Shown: positions 28,820 to 38,171, numbered from the stretch's first letter. The stretch: DNA of 64,000 bases from Sediminicola sp040566555 (GCF_040566555.1 NZ_JBEWYP010000004.1:197487-261486), one strand, 5' to 3'. Notes: a model not told the origin generated them from the letters alone. Made by a program: numbers and translations.

Positions 28820-30700
28820 ATGAAGAAAATTACATTTATTATCTTTAGTACTATCAGTACATGCCTTTTAATGTTGGGTTGTGGACAAGAGAAAAAAGAA
28901 AATTTGAAAATGAAAGAGGCAGAAGAACATAAAGTAGTGGTGTATCAGGTTTTTACCCGATTATTTGGGAATACAAATACGACCAATAAGCCTTGGGGAA
29001 CCATTGAGGAAAATGGCGTAGGAAAATTTGCCGATTTTACGGATGAGGCCCTACAAGGGATCAAGGACCTCGGAGTCACCTACATTTGGTATACAGGTAT
29101 TCCACATCATGCCGTAATTAATGATTATACCGCTTATGGAATTTCCGAAGATGATCCTGATGTGGTGAAAGGTAGGGCCGGATCCCCCTACGCCGTAAAG
29201 GATTATTATAATGTGAATCCAGATTTGGCCACAGATCCGGCCAGAAGGTTGGAAGAGTTTAAAGAGCTCGTGGACCGCACCCATAAAAACGGCCTAAAAG
29301 TGATCATCGATATCGTTCCTAACCATGTTGCAAGAAGATATGAAGGAAAGAGCAATCCGGAAGGGGTTGTTGATTTTGGGGCTGAGGACGATACTTCCGT
29401 AACCTATAAGCGCGATAATAATTTTTATTATAATCCCGGAAAGCCTTTTATAGTGCCCCAATGGGAGCACGGGTATTTACCTTTGGGAGGGGAAAAAGCA
29501 AAATTGGCTGATGGGAAATTTGATGAATTCCCTGCGAAATGGACAGGTAATGGGGCTCGTACCTCCCAACCAGGTTTCAATGACTGGTACGAAACCGTTA
29601 AAATTAACTACGGGATTACCCCAGATGGCGTGCATGAGTTCGATGCTCTGCCAGAAGGATTTGATAATAAAGACTATAAGGAGCACTTTGAATTTTGGAA
29701 GGATAAAGATGTGCCCAACAGTTGGAAAAAATTTAGGGATATAGCCTTGTATTGGATCGATATGGGAGTGGATGGTTTCAGATATGATATGGCGGAAATA
29801 GTCCCCGTTGAATTTTGGAGTTTTATGAACTCTTCCGTTAAAATGAAGAATCCGGATGCCTTTTTGATGGCCGAAGTATATAGACCTAACTTGTATAGGG
29901 ATTATATCCATAAGGGAAAAATGGACTACCTGTATGACAAGGTAGGGCTCTATGATTCCTTAGTGCCTATAATTCAAGGTCACGGGTGGACAGACCAGAT
30001 CAATACTGTGCAAAATAGCATGATGGATATAGAACATCATATGTTGCACTTTTTGGAGAACCATGATGAACTTCGGCTGCCAAGTCCAGAATTTGCTGGA
30101 AGTGCCGAGAAGGGCAAACCGGCGATGGTAGTATCCACTACGATTAGTACTTCCCCTACCATGATTTATTTTGGACAGGAAGTGGGAGAGCCTGCGCTAG
30201 AAAAGCCTGGATTTGGCAGTGTTGGGCGTACTTCTATTTTTGACTATATAGGCGTGCCCCATTTGCAAAGATGGGTAAACAATAAAAAGTTTGATGGTGA
30301 GGCCCTAAAACCTGAAGAAAAGGAGTTAAGGGATTTTTATAAAAGGCTATTGAATTTCACCATTAATAGCAGTGCGTTAATGGGTGACTATAAAGAAATT
30401 CATTCTTTTAATAGGGAAAATACAGAATGGTACAATCATCGGGTATTTTCTTTTGCCAGATGGTCAGATTCAGAAAAGCTAATTATCGTCTCAAATTTTG
30501 ACAGCCATGATACCTTTGGTTTTAGCCTTGGTCTTCCTAGTGACCTTATTGAAAAATGGAAGTTGAAAGATGGGGATTATTTATTGACGGATCAGCTTTA
30601 CGGTGAAGTCACAGCTGTCCTTAAAGTGAAAAATGGAAATGCAAGGATGCGTGTAGATATAGAGCCTTTACAGTCTTTTATATTTGCATTGGAAATATAA
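28820..30700 (+). CDS. GH13 lipoprotein (alpha-amylase or alpha-glucosidase type)
   Basis: The frame begins at a TTG at 28754, but the ATG at 28820 gives a textbook lipoprotein signal (lipobox cysteine at residue 21, LMLGC), so I start there (626 aa). GH13 regions: VIIDIVPNHV, nucleophile D323 in GFRYDMAE, acid/base E352 in LMAEVYRP, and D416 in LENHDELR. It differs from SusA-like enzymes by lacking an N-terminal beta domain; the barrel starts about residue 38. Membrane anchoring suggests action on longer maltodextrins at the outer membrane, either on the surface (SusG-like) or the periplasmic face. Last gene of the pgmB operon; a hairpin follows. Confidence 0.9.
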   Translation: MKKITFIIFSTISTCLLMLGCGQEKKENLKMKEAEEHKVVVYQVFTRLFGNTNTTNKPWGTIEENGVGKFADFTDEALQGIKDLGVTYIWYTGIPHHAVINDYTAYGISEDDPDVVKGRAGSPYAVKDYYNVNPDLATDPARRLEEFKELVDRTHKNGLKVIIDIVPNHVARRYEGKSNPEGVVDFGAEDDTSVTYKRDNNFYYNPGKPFIVPQWEHGYLPLGGEKAKLADGKFDEFPAKWTGNGARTSQPGFNDWYETVKINYGITPDGVHEFDALPEGFDNKDYKEHFEFWKDKDVPNSWKKFRDIALYWIDMGVDGFRYDMAEIVPVEFWSFMNSSVKMKNPDAFLMAEVYRPNLYRDYIHKGKMDYLYDKVGLYDSLVPIIQGHGWTDQINTVQNSMMDIEHHMLHFLENHDELRLPSPEFAGSAEKGKPAMVVSTTISTSPTMIYFGQEVGEPALEKPGFGSVGRTSIFDYIGVPHLQRWVNNKKFDGEALKPEEKELRDFYKRLLNFTINSSALMGDYKEIHSFNRENTEWYNHRVFSFARWSDSEKLIIVSNFDSHDTFGFSLGLPSDLIEKWKLKDGDYLLTDQLYGEVTAVLKVKNGNARMRVDIEPLQSFIFALEI

Positions 30701-30756
30701 TTTAAAAGGTATTGACATGTGATAGGTTAGATTGTAAACAATAACAAAATAGATAA

Positions 30757-30796
30757 AAAAAGAACTGGCGTAACCTATACTTACCCAGTTCTTTTT
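30757..30796. terminator. Bidirectional terminator between convergent genes
   Basis: AAAAAGAACTGG and CCAGTTCTTTTT form a 12-bp stem around a 16-nt loop, with A and T runs on both sides. It lies between the end of the GH13 lipoprotein gene and the end of the minus-strand gene at 30803. Confidence 0.75.
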
Positions 30797-30802
30797 GTGC
30801 TT

Positions 30803-31216
30803 TTAGGCTGATGTTTTTTGATAAACAAAGCCAATTACTGCGCCAATGATTCCATAAAAGATGATGTCTATAATGGCCTCTACCAAGTGACCCGTCATAT
30901 CCATTAGTTCAGAGGTGCCGTACCAAAGAAGGCCCATTCCCAAACCGACAAATATTCCGATCCAGATACCAAATGCAAAGCCGTTGGCGGCACTGTAAGC
31001 CCCTGCGGCCCATTTGCCATAAATGGTGCTTATTGCAAAGGTACCTATCAAATTTCCCAGGGCAATAAAGAGCATATCGGGTGGGTCCTTCATTATGCTG
31101 TTGGTGGCATGGGCTTCAAAAAATTCGGCTGTGGCTATTCCCCAAATGGCATAGCCCAATAGGAACATCACCACAAATCCTATAATTGTGGCCAATACGT
31201 TTGATTTTGAAAACAT
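30803..31216 (-). CDS. Uncharacterised four-helix membrane protein
   Basis: 137-residue protein rich in Gly, Ala and Ile, with four predicted membrane segments (roughly residues 8-28, 46-66, 72-98 and 108-131). Short acidic loops separate them (MKDPPDM, ELMDM). I do not recognise a named family; small glycine-rich membrane proteins of this type are common in flavobacteria. ATG start. It stands alone, convergent with the amylase operon and divergent from the GDPD gene. No function is proposed. Confidence 0.75.
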   Translation of the reverse strand: MFSKSNVLATIIGFVVMFLLGYAIWGIATAEFFEAHATNSIMKDPPDMLFIALGNLIGTFAISTIYGKWAAGAYSAANGFAFGIWIGIFVGLGMGLLWYGTSELMDMTGHLVEAIIDIIFYGIIGAVIGFVYQKTSA

Positions 31217-31386
31217 AGTTTATTGATTTAATTGGTTATGGTTAATTAAAGATAATTAATATTGATTTCACTATCATTAAAAATTTAACACTAATAAGGT
31301 TGATTATTATGATAAATGATTAAATAATGAAGATATGATATATTTTTTTCGTAAAATTCAAGTAGTGTAAATTCCATTTCAAATTG

Positions 31387-31394
31387 TATTTTTG
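31387..31394 (+). promoter_or_regulatory. -7 box of the GDPD gene
   Basis: TATTTTTG matches TAnnTTTG. A start site near 31400 would leave a leader of about 20 nt before the ATG at 31419. I see no clear -33 TTG. Confidence 0.4.
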
Positions 31395-31418
31395 AATTCT
31401 CATTAAAACCGATCAAAA

Positions 31419-32171
31419 ATGAAAATATACCGTTTTCTTTTAGGCCTAGCCTGTTTGCTTATCTTATCAAATTGTAAAAAAATGAACGAAACTATGGTAA
31501 TAGGACATAGAGGGGCTATGGGCCACGAAACAGAGAATACCTTGGCATCTGTTCAAAAAGCTTTGGATCTCGGAGTGGATATGATAGAGATTGATGTTTT
31601 TAAGGTCAGTAGTGGGGAAATTGTTGTTTTTCATGACGAAACATTGGAACGACTATCAAATGCAGGAGGAAGAATCGAAGACTATAATATTTTCGATTTG
31701 AAACGGGTAACCTTGGATGGCAACCACAAAATACCCATGTTACAGGATGTATTGAAATTAATCGATCATAAAGTGCCCTTGAACATTGAATTAAAAGGTG
31801 CAGGTACAGCAGATCGCGTAAACTTTATTATTGAGTATTACGTAAAGGAAAGAGGTTGGAAATTGGAGGATTTTTTGATTTCAAGTTTCAATTGGAAAGA
31901 ACTGAGGGATATGCGAAAATTGAATAAAAACATTGCAATTGCTGTTCTTACCGATGGCAACCCCATAGAGGCCATTCCAGTGGCCAAAGAATTGGGAGCA
32001 GTAGCCATTAATCCACACTATAAAATGCTCACAGAGGAAAATATAGAGGAAATTAAAAGCGAAGGTTTTAAAATCTACACCTATACCGTAAACGAACCTG
32101 AGGATATTGAAAAAATAAAAGATTTAGGGGTTGATGGTATATTTACGAACTTTCCGGAACGCATGCGTTAA
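31419..32171 (+). CDS. Glycerophosphodiester phosphodiesterase family lipoprotein
   Basis: 250-residue GDPD-type enzyme that should hydrolyse glycerophosphodiesters to glycerol-3-phosphate and an alcohol. A lipoprotein signal ends in a cysteine near residue 19 (LILSNC). Catalytic signature: H30 with R31 in GHRGAMG, ENT, E57 and D59 in IEIDV, and H72 in FHDETLER. The C-terminal half has a normal TIM-barrel pattern ending with GVDGIFTNFPERM. Length fits bacterial GDPDs. The stop overlaps the next start (TAATG), so the downstream flavoprotein is translated with it, though no functional link is evident. Confidence 0.9.
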   Translation: MKIYRFLLGLACLLILSNCKKMNETMVIGHRGAMGHETENTLASVQKALDLGVDMIEIDVFKVSSGEIVVFHDETLERLSNAGGRIEDYNIFDLKRVTLDGNHKIPMLQDVLKLIDHKVPLNIELKGAGTADRVNFIIEYYVKERGWKLEDFLISSFNWKELRDMRKLNKNIAIAVLTDGNPIEAIPVAKELGAVAINPHYKMLTEENIEEIKSEGFKIYTYTVNEPEDIEKIKDLGVDGIFTNFPERMR

Positions 32172-33436
32172 TGGATGATGTTGTAATTATAGGGGGCGGA
32201 GCTGCTGGCTTTTTTGCTGCCATTCAGATAGCCGAGGAAAATCCAAAATTGAAAGTGGTTCTTTTAGAACGCGGGAAGGATGTGCTCACCAAGGTAAAAG
32301 TATCCGGGGGAGGAAGATGTAATGTTACCCATGCCGAGTTTGATCCCAGTGAATTGGTCCATCATTATCCAAGAGGGGAGAAAGAATTGTTAGGACCTTT
32401 CCATACCTTCTGCAGCGGGGATACTATCGCTTTTTTTGAAGCTAGGGGAGTGCCACTCAAAATTGAGGAGGATGGCCGTATGTTTCCTGTTTCAAATTCT
32501 TCACAAACTATTATCGATTGCTTTATGGGGGAGGTGGACCGATTGGGCATCACCGTTATAAAGAATTGCTCGGTCACGGGAATTAAAAAATCAGATAACG
32601 GCTTTATCGTCCAATCAATCAAAAAGGAATATCAAGCCAAAAAAATATTGGTAGCTACGGGCAGCAATCCAAAAATATGGAAGATGCTGGAAGATGTTGG
32701 TCATACCATTGTGTCTCCCGTTCCTTCACTTTTTACTTTTAACATCAAAGACGACCGTATTTCGGAGATTCCGGGGGTAAGCACCCACGCGTCAGTAGAA
32801 GTGCTGCCACAAACTCGCGTGGACTCCAAGGTAAGCATAGATCTTAAGAGTAAGGGATTGCAGCAACCCATCCTTGAATCAGAAGGACCTTTATTGATCA
32901 CCCATTGGGGAATGAGCGGGCCAGCAATTTTAAAATTATCTGCATGGGGTGCCAGGGTATTGAGTGATTTTAAGTACAAATTCAAAATTCGGGTAAATTG
33001 GTTGCCCGCCTACCATGAAGGTGGGGTTTACCAGCAATTATTGGATATTAAGGAAATTGAGGCAAAAAAGACCATCCTACGGACCAATGCCTTTGATGTC
33101 CCCAAACGATTATGGGTGAATTTGGTTAAGGCCACAGGAATTTCTGATAGTACCAAATGGGCTGATGTTTCCAAGAATGCCTTACAGGAATTGACAGAGC
33201 AGTTAACGCGTTCCGAATTCTTGGTAGATGGGAAAAGTACCTTTAAAGAGGAGTTTGTTACTGCTGGGGGTGTTGATCTCAAGGAAATCAATTTTAAGAC
33301 CTATGAAAGTAAAATTGTCCCAGGACTCTATTTTGCTGGGGAAGTCATGAATGTAGATGCCATAACGGGAGGTTTTAACTTTCAAAATGCATGGACAGGT
33401 GCCTTCATTGCAGCGAAGGCAATAGCCGGGAATTGA
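32171..33436 (+). CDS. HI0933/YhiN family NAD(P)/FAD-dependent oxidoreductase
   Basis: 421-residue flavoprotein of the HI0933-like family (COG2081). It begins with the Rossmann dinucleotide motif VVIIGGGAAGFFAA, then the family stretch KVSGGGRCNVTH, and ends with the second FAD-binding part GLYFAGEVMNVDAITGGFNFQNAW. The middle holds the family's inserted beta domain. Members are probably soluble cytoplasmic flavoproteins of unclear physiological substrate. It overlaps the GDPD gene by 1 nt and is the last gene of that pair. Confidence 0.9.
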   Translation: MDDVVIIGGGAAGFFAAIQIAEENPKLKVVLLERGKDVLTKVKVSGGGRCNVTHAEFDPSELVHHYPRGEKELLGPFHTFCSGDTIAFFEARGVPLKIEEDGRMFPVSNSSQTIIDCFMGEVDRLGITVIKNCSVTGIKKSDNGFIVQSIKKEYQAKKILVATGSNPKIWKMLEDVGHTIVSPVPSLFTFNIKDDRISEIPGVSTHASVEVLPQTRVDSKVSIDLKSKGLQQPILESEGPLLITHWGMSGPAILKLSAWGARVLSDFKYKFKIRVNWLPAYHEGGVYQQLLDIKEIEAKKTILRTNAFDVPKRLWVNLVKATGISDSTKWADVSKNALQELTEQLTRSEFLVDGKSTFKEEFVTAGGVDLKEINFKTYESKIVPGLYFAGEVMNVDAITGGFNFQNAWTGAFIAAKAIAGN

Positions 33437-33516
33437 TCCAAATTATACGAGAGCCTACATTATCGTTTCATTGCATCCATGCGAATATAAATCAACGGTA
33501 ATCACACAAGTTTTAT

Positions 33517-33990
33517 TTAATTTAATTCCCAGATCTTATAGTTCAATACGGTTGCAAAACAAACCCATAGGAAATAAGGGATCATCAAATAGGCAGCCAA
33601 TTTATGGACAACTTTGAACCATTTAATGGTCAGTACAATCAATACCAATAAAGCCATAATGACAAATAAGGCCATTAATGGGTTTTGAAATCCAAAGAAA
33701 ACGATACTCCATAGGGCGTTGAGCAAGAGTTGAAAGCCAAAATGGTATAGGGCAGTTTTTACCCAAACATGATAGGATCCCCTGGCCCAGACCAATCCGG
33801 CAGCAACACCCATCATTATATACAGTGCGGTCCATACAGGGGCAAAGATCCAATAAGGGGGATTGAAACCTGGTTTGTTCAGGGTTACATACCAGTCGTC
33901 AATAGAAGTTTGTGTGGCAAAACCGGATAGAAATCCAATTAGCAAACAAACTGCAACGGAGATGGTTATGTAGTAGATTCTTTTTTTCAA
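33517..33990 (-). CDS. tspO: TspO/MBR family tryptophan-rich sensory protein
   Basis: 157-residue membrane protein with five predicted helices and the TspO signature (NKPGFNPPYWIFAPVWTALYIMMG, and LNALWSIVFFGFQ). TspO proteins bind tetrapyrroles and are linked to porphyrin, carotenoid or oxidative-stress responses. No ATG fits: the start is TTG at 33990 (LKKRIYY-type N-terminus), just before the first helix. It is transcribed away from the mevalonate genes, with 93 bp between the start codons. Confidence 0.93.
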   Translation of the reverse strand: MKKRIYYITISVAVCLLIGFLSGFATQTSIDDWYVTLNKPGFNPPYWIFAPVWTALYIMMGVAAGLVWARGSYHVWVKTALYHFGFQLLLNALWSIVFFGFQNPLMALFVIMALLVLIVLTIKWFKVVHKLAAYLMIPYFLWVCFATVLNYKIWELN

Positions 33991-34058
33991 AATATGGCTG
34001 TAAGACTCTAAAGTAGTAATTTATTTTAATCGGGACCATCGTAAAACCCCTTAAAAAC

Positions 34059-34066
34059 TATCTTTG
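34059..34066 (+). promoter_or_regulatory. -7 box of the mevalonate operon
   Basis: TATCTTTG matches TAnnTTTG exactly and lies 17 bp upstream of the ATG at 34084, giving a very short leader. No clear -33 TTG at the usual distance. Confidence 0.45.
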
Positions 34067-34083
34067 CAAAAATATTTCACCAA

Positions 34084-35166
34084 ATGACCGGAACAGACTT
34101 TGTACCATTGGCATATTCAAAAAAAATAGCGAATGGGAAGATCACTTGGAAATCGCCCAGTAATATTGCACTGGTAAAGTATTGGGGGAAAAAGGAAAAC
34201 CAGATTCCAGCCAATCCATCTATCAGTTTTACGTTGGATACCTGTGCTACAACCACTACAGTTTCGTATCAGAAATTGGAAGAGGAGGGAAATGAATTCT
34301 CATTTGACCTGCGATTTGAGGGAAAACCAAAGGAATCCTTCAGGCCAAAAATCCTAACTTTTTTCCAGAGGGTAGAAAAGTACCTTCCTTTTCTAAAATC
34401 CTATCATTTTACCATAGAAACGTCTAATTCTTTTCCACACAGCAGTGGAATTGCTTCCTCCGCAAGCGGCATGAGTGCCCTATCCTTATGTTTGATGAGC
34501 TTGGAGAAGGAACTACATCCAGAAATGAGTGGGGAATATTTCAATAAAAAAGCCTCTTTTCTCGCGCGTCTGGGATCGGGAAGTGCCTGTAGAAGTATAG
34601 AAGGTGATCTTATGGAATGGGGACTTCATAGTGATACAGAGGGTAGTTCCAATGAATATGCCATCAAGTATCCTTATCCAGTGCACGAAGTCTTTAAGAA
34701 TTATCAGGATACCATTTTACTTGTGGATAAAGGACAAAAACAGGTGAGCAGTACTGTTGGACATGATTTGATGCATGATCACCCCTTTGCGGAAAAACGT
34801 TTCTCACAGGCCCATACCAATCTCACAAAATTGCGATCGGTTTTTGCCGATGGGGATTTGGATGGATTTATAAAAATCGTGGAAAGTGAGGCGTTGACCC
34901 TACATGCAATGATGATGACCAGCTTGCCCTATTTTATATTGATGAAACCCAATACCTTGGAGATCATTAATAAAATATGGAGCTTTCGGGAGCGTACTAA
35001 TAGCCACGTTTGTTTTACACTGGACGCAGGAGCCAATGTTCATGTGTTGTATCCTGAGGCTGAAAAGGAAATAGTTTATCAATTTATTAAGAATGAGTTG
35101 GTTGCATATTGTGAAAACGGGCAGTATATTTGCGATGCAATTGGATATGGAGCCAAAAAGATGTAA
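34084..35166 (+). CDS. mvaD: Diphosphomevalonate decarboxylase
   Basis: 360-residue GHMP-superfamily enzyme that turns mevalonate diphosphate into isopentenyl diphosphate. Hallmarks: the PSNIALVKYWGKK motif at about 25-37 and the ATP-binding SSGIASSASG region near residue 121; NPSISFTLD follows the first motif. The C-terminal GHMP domain is present and the length fits (about 320-360). First gene of a three-gene run with mevalonate kinase and a UbiA-type prenyltransferase. This shows a mevalonate route to isoprenoids, as usual in flavobacteria. Confidence 0.94.
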   Translation: MTGTDFVPLAYSKKIANGKITWKSPSNIALVKYWGKKENQIPANPSISFTLDTCATTTTVSYQKLEEEGNEFSFDLRFEGKPKESFRPKILTFFQRVEKYLPFLKSYHFTIETSNSFPHSSGIASSASGMSALSLCLMSLEKELHPEMSGEYFNKKASFLARLGSGSACRSIEGDLMEWGLHSDTEGSSNEYAIKYPYPVHEVFKNYQDTILLVDKGQKQVSSTVGHDLMHDHPFAEKRFSQAHTNLTKLRSVFADGDLDGFIKIVESEALTLHAMMMTSLPYFILMKPNTLEIINKIWSFRERTNSHVCFTLDAGANVHVLYPEAEKEIVYQFIKNELVAYCENGQYICDAIGYGAKKM

Positions 35167-35237
35167 TTTAATATCATTATTGGCGAAATAAGGCGTTATT
35201 TGTATATCGCTTTTAGGATTCAATTTTTAAAAAGGCT

Positions 35238-36176
35238 ATGAAAGGACCATTATTTTACTCTAAAATTTTGCTTTTTGGGGAATACGGGATTATTAAGGAC
35301 TCAAAAGGTCTTTCTATTCCCTATAATTTCTTCAAAGGTGCCCTGAAAACCAGCAAAAATCTCTCTGAAATTGCAAAGAAGTCCAACGAAAGCCTAAGGG
35401 CATTCGCCGTGTATCTTGAAAAAATGCAGCTTGAGAATCCTGAATTGGTGTCATTCGACTTTGAATCCTTAAAAAAGGACGTAGCCAATGGTATGTATTT
35501 TGATAGTTCCATACCCCAAGGTTACGGAGTAGGCAGTAGTGGTGCGCTAGTTGCGGCCATTTACGATAAATACGCAGTTGAAAAGATTACCGTTTTAGAG
35601 AATCTTACAAGGGAGAAGTTACTTACTCTAAAGGCTATTTTTGGTGCTATGGAGTCCTTCTTTCATGGTAAATCATCTGGATTGGATCCGTTGAACAGTT
35701 ACTTAAGTCTACCTATTTTAATAAATTCAAAGGATAACATAGAGTCCACCAGCATCCCATCCCAAAATTTAGAGGGGACGGGAGCCGTGTTTTTATTGGA
35801 TAGTGGTATCATCGGGGAAACTGCCCCAATGGTACAAATATTCATGGAACAAATGAAGCAGGACGGTTTTAGAAATATGTTGAAAGACCAGTTTATAAAG
35901 CATACCGATGCCTGTGTGGAAGATTTTATCAGTGGGAATATGAAATCTCTTTTTGGGAATTTAAAGCAGCTATCCAATGTGGTTTTGGATAATTTTAAGC
36001 CCATGATTCCTGCAGAATTCCACAAACTTTGGAAAAATGGAATTGAAACCAATGATTACTATCTGAAGCTTTGTGGCTCAGGTGGTGGAGGTTATATTTT
36101 AGGTTTTACCCAAGACATCAATAAAGCAAAAAAAGCATTACAAGGCTATAATTTAGAAGTGGTCTATAACTTCTAA
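35238..36176 (+). CDS. Mevalonate kinase (GHMP family)
   Basis: 312-residue GHMP kinase: N-terminal FYSKILLFGEYGIIKDSKG, ATP-binding PQGYGVGSSGALVAAIYD at about 92-110, and a C-terminal glycine motif (LCGSGGGGYILGFT). Position right after diphosphomevalonate decarboxylase and the family pattern (HGKSSGLDPLNS) support mevalonate 5-phosphotransferase activity. It has the usual shorter flavobacterial form. Phosphomevalonate kinase is not in the window. The spacing to the next gene is 11 bp, so it is co-transcribed. Confidence 0.88.
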   Translation: MKGPLFYSKILLFGEYGIIKDSKGLSIPYNFFKGALKTSKNLSEIAKKSNESLRAFAVYLEKMQLENPELVSFDFESLKKDVANGMYFDSSIPQGYGVGSSGALVAAIYDKYAVEKITVLENLTREKLLTLKAIFGAMESFFHGKSSGLDPLNSYLSLPILINSKDNIESTSIPSQNLEGTGAVFLLDSGIIGETAPMVQIFMEQMKQDGFRNMLKDQFIKHTDACVEDFISGNMKSLFGNLKQLSNVVLDNFKPMIPAEFHKLWKNGIETNDYYLKLCGSGGGGYILGFTQDINKAKKALQGYNLEVVYNF

Positions 36177-36187
36177 AGCTTTGAACC

Positions 36188-37093
36188 ATGCTTAGTAGAA
36201 AGAACAAGCTCCTTTTATTAAAGTTCTTGAGTCTTGTTTCCGTCGTACGGGGATACAACATTCTTATGATTGTATTGGCCCAATATTTAGCATCTATATA
36301 TATTTTGGCTCCAGATCTTCCCCTGAGAAGGGTGGTCTTCGATATCAATCTGTTTGTTTTGGTCACTGCTTCCGCCTTGGTTATTGCAGGTGGTTATATT
36401 ATCAATAACTTTTATGATGCCGAAAAAGATCTGATCAACAAACCCAGAAAGACGATGCTGGATCGCTTGGTCAGCCAACGCACCAAGTTAACAACCTATT
36501 TTGTACTCAATTTCTTATCGGTATTTTTAGCAAGTTATGTCTCATTTAAGGCAGTGGTCTTTTTTTCGGCATATATTTTTGGAATCTGGTTCTACTCTCA
36601 TAAATTAAAGAAAGTGGCTTTTGTTGGTAATATAGTATCTGCCATTTTAGCCATTACCCCATTCTTTATTGTCTTTGTCCACTACAAAAATTTTGAAGCA
36701 CAAATATTCGTGCATGCCGTTTTTCTCTTTTTGCTGATTCTTGCAAGGGAGATGATCAAGGATATGGAGAATATGGCGGGGGATTTGGCCCAAAACTATA
36801 AGACCATTCCCATTTTGTACGGGGAGGTTTTCTCCAAGACAGGAATCAGCGTATTGATAGCGCTTACTTTGGTGCCCTCATTTTTATTGATCACCTCTTA
36901 TGACGTTGGTTATATGTATATCTATTTCATATTGGCCATTGTGTTGCTCCTGCTATTTCTATTGCTATTATGGAGATCGAACAGTAAGAAGCACTATGTT
37001 TGGCTCCATAATATTCTAAAACTTATCATCATAGTAGGCGTTTTTAGTATTTTATTGATAGATGTTCAGCTGGTCTTAAATAGAATATTGTAG
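36188..37093 (+). CDS. UbiA-family prenyltransferase, geranylgeranylglyceryl-phosphate type
   Basis: 301-residue integral membrane protein with about eight to nine helices and the two Asp-rich motifs of UbiA enzymes: NNFYDAEKD (N74, D77, D81) and a second one in KDMENMAGDL (about 192-200). UbiA enzymes move a prenyl chain onto an acceptor. The association with mevalonate kinase and decarboxylase supports a prenyl-diphosphate donor; flavobacterial homologues are usually labelled geranylgeranylglycerol-phosphate geranylgeranyltransferase, but the acceptor cannot be read from sequence. Followed by a small hairpin with a T-run. Confidence 0.85.
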   Translation: MLSRKNKLLLLKFLSLVSVVRGYNILMIVLAQYLASIYILAPDLPLRRVVFDINLFVLVTASALVIAGGYIINNFYDAEKDLINKPRKTMLDRLVSQRTKLTTYFVLNFLSVFLASYVSFKAVVFFSAYIFGIWFYSHKLKKVAFVGNIVSAILAITPFFIVFVHYKNFEAQIFVHAVFLFLLILAREMIKDMENMAGDLAQNYKTIPILYGEVFSKTGISVLIALTLVPSFLLITSYDVGYMYIYFILAIVLLLLFLLLLWRSNSKKHYVWLHNILKLIIIVGVFSILLIDVQLVLNRIL

Positions 37094-37125
37094 GCTCTAT
37101 TATAACATCCATAGAAATACGCGTT

Positions 37126-37149
37126 GGGCATGACTTCAATGCCTTTTTT
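37126..37149 (+). terminator. Terminator after the mevalonate operon
   Basis: GGCAT and ATGCC flank a 7-nt loop and are followed by six T residues, 33 bp after the UbiA-type gene. A second small stem (TTATAC/GTATAA) follows around 37148-37166. Confidence 0.5.
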
Positions 37150-37244
37150 ATACTCTTAGGGTATAATGGTATAAGGGATTACTTCTCATTCAACAGCAAG
37201 GATTAATCTACAGCCCTCCCCTTAATCAACTATATAAAAGGTAA

Positions 37245-37277
37245 TTGCTATAATCCTGAAATTCCTTTGTACCTTTG
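37245..37277 (+). promoter_or_regulatory. Promoter of the rluB-type gene
   Basis: TTG at 37245-37247 and TACCTTTG at 37270-37277 are separated by 22 nt, a good match to the Bacteroidota TTG-N17-23-TAnnTTTG promoter. The ATG at 37304 lies 26 bp further. Confidence 0.5.
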
Positions 37278-37303
37278 TGCAAATATTTTTGTAGATAATA
37301 CGT

Positions 37304-38146
37304 ATGGGAAGGTCAGATGACAATAGAGATGGGAAAGCTTCGGGAAGAGGAGAAGGTTTTAAGAAAAAGAGCTTTGCTAGGGGAAATGCACCTATAAAAA
37401 GAAAATCCGAAGGGGACAAGAAACCTTCTGATCCCAATGTAATTCGTTTAAACAAATACGTGGCCAATTCAGGGGTGTGTTCCAGAAGGGATGCTGATAT
37501 TTATATAGCCTCAGGAAATGTTACCGTAAATGGAAAGCCGATTACTGAAATGGGCTATAAGGTAAAGCTTACCGACGTGGTAAAGTTTGATGGAAGATTG
37601 TTGAGTCCAGAGAAAAAGGAATATGTTCTTTTGAACAAGCCCAAAGACTTTGTGACCATAGCTACTGATTCAAGAGGGAGACGCTCGGCAATGCAATTGG
37701 TTTTGAATGCCTCTAAATCAAAAATATCACCTATAGGACGTTTGGACAAGGATGATACAGGTTTGATCCTTTTTACCAATGATGGTGAAATGGCAAAACG
37801 TTTGGCCCGCCCACAAAACGGGTTGAGGAAGATTTACCATGTTGTACTTGATAAAAATCTGAAGTTCGAGGACTTAAAGGCCATTGAAGAGGGAGTGACC
37901 ATTGAGGAAAGTGTGATCAGGGTTGCCGAAATAAGTTACATAGAGAATGCCCCCAAACGCGAAGTAGGGATAGAGATACACAGTACCCGTAATAAGGCTG
38001 TTCAGAGAATATTCCAACACTTGGGTTATGAAGTGGAAAAGTTGGACCGTGTGGTATATGCCGGACTTACCAAGAAAGATTTGCCTAGAGGCCATTGGAG
38101 ATACCTTACAGAGCAGGAAGTAATCAACTTGGGGATGATCAAATAG
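37304..38146 (+). CDS. rluB: RluB/RsuA family 23S rRNA pseudouridine synthase
   Basis: 280-residue rRNA-modifying enzyme. It starts with a basic, glycine-rich unstructured tail (about 1-45), then an S4 RNA-binding domain (about 47-95, IRLNKYVANSGVCSRRDAD), then the pseudouridine synthase domain with the catalytic aspartate D148 in GRLDKDDTGLILFTNDG. The C-terminus has the family motif HSTRNKAVQRIFQHLGYEV. RluB (U2605 of 23S rRNA) is the likely role; RsuA and RluF are close alternatives. Own promoter; a long palindromic terminator follows. Confidence 0.9.
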   Translation: MGRSDDNRDGKASGRGEGFKKKSFARGNAPIKRKSEGDKKPSDPNVIRLNKYVANSGVCSRRDADIYIASGNVTVNGKPITEMGYKVKLTDVVKFDGRLLSPEKKEYVLLNKPKDFVTIATDSRGRRSAMQLVLNASKSKISPIGRLDKDDTGLILFTNDGEMAKRLARPQNGLRKIYHVVLDKNLKFEDLKAIEEGVTIEESVIRVAEISYIENAPKREVGIEIHSTRNKAVQRIFQHLGYEVEKLDRVVYAGLTKKDLPRGHWRYLTEQEVINLGMIK

Positions 38147-38171
38147 GCCATAAGCCATAAGAAATATAAAA

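Noticed and set aside
37094..37303. Riboswitch in the 210-bp gap before rluB
   Set aside because: Only two short hairpins and a promoter are visible; no recognisable aptamer pattern.
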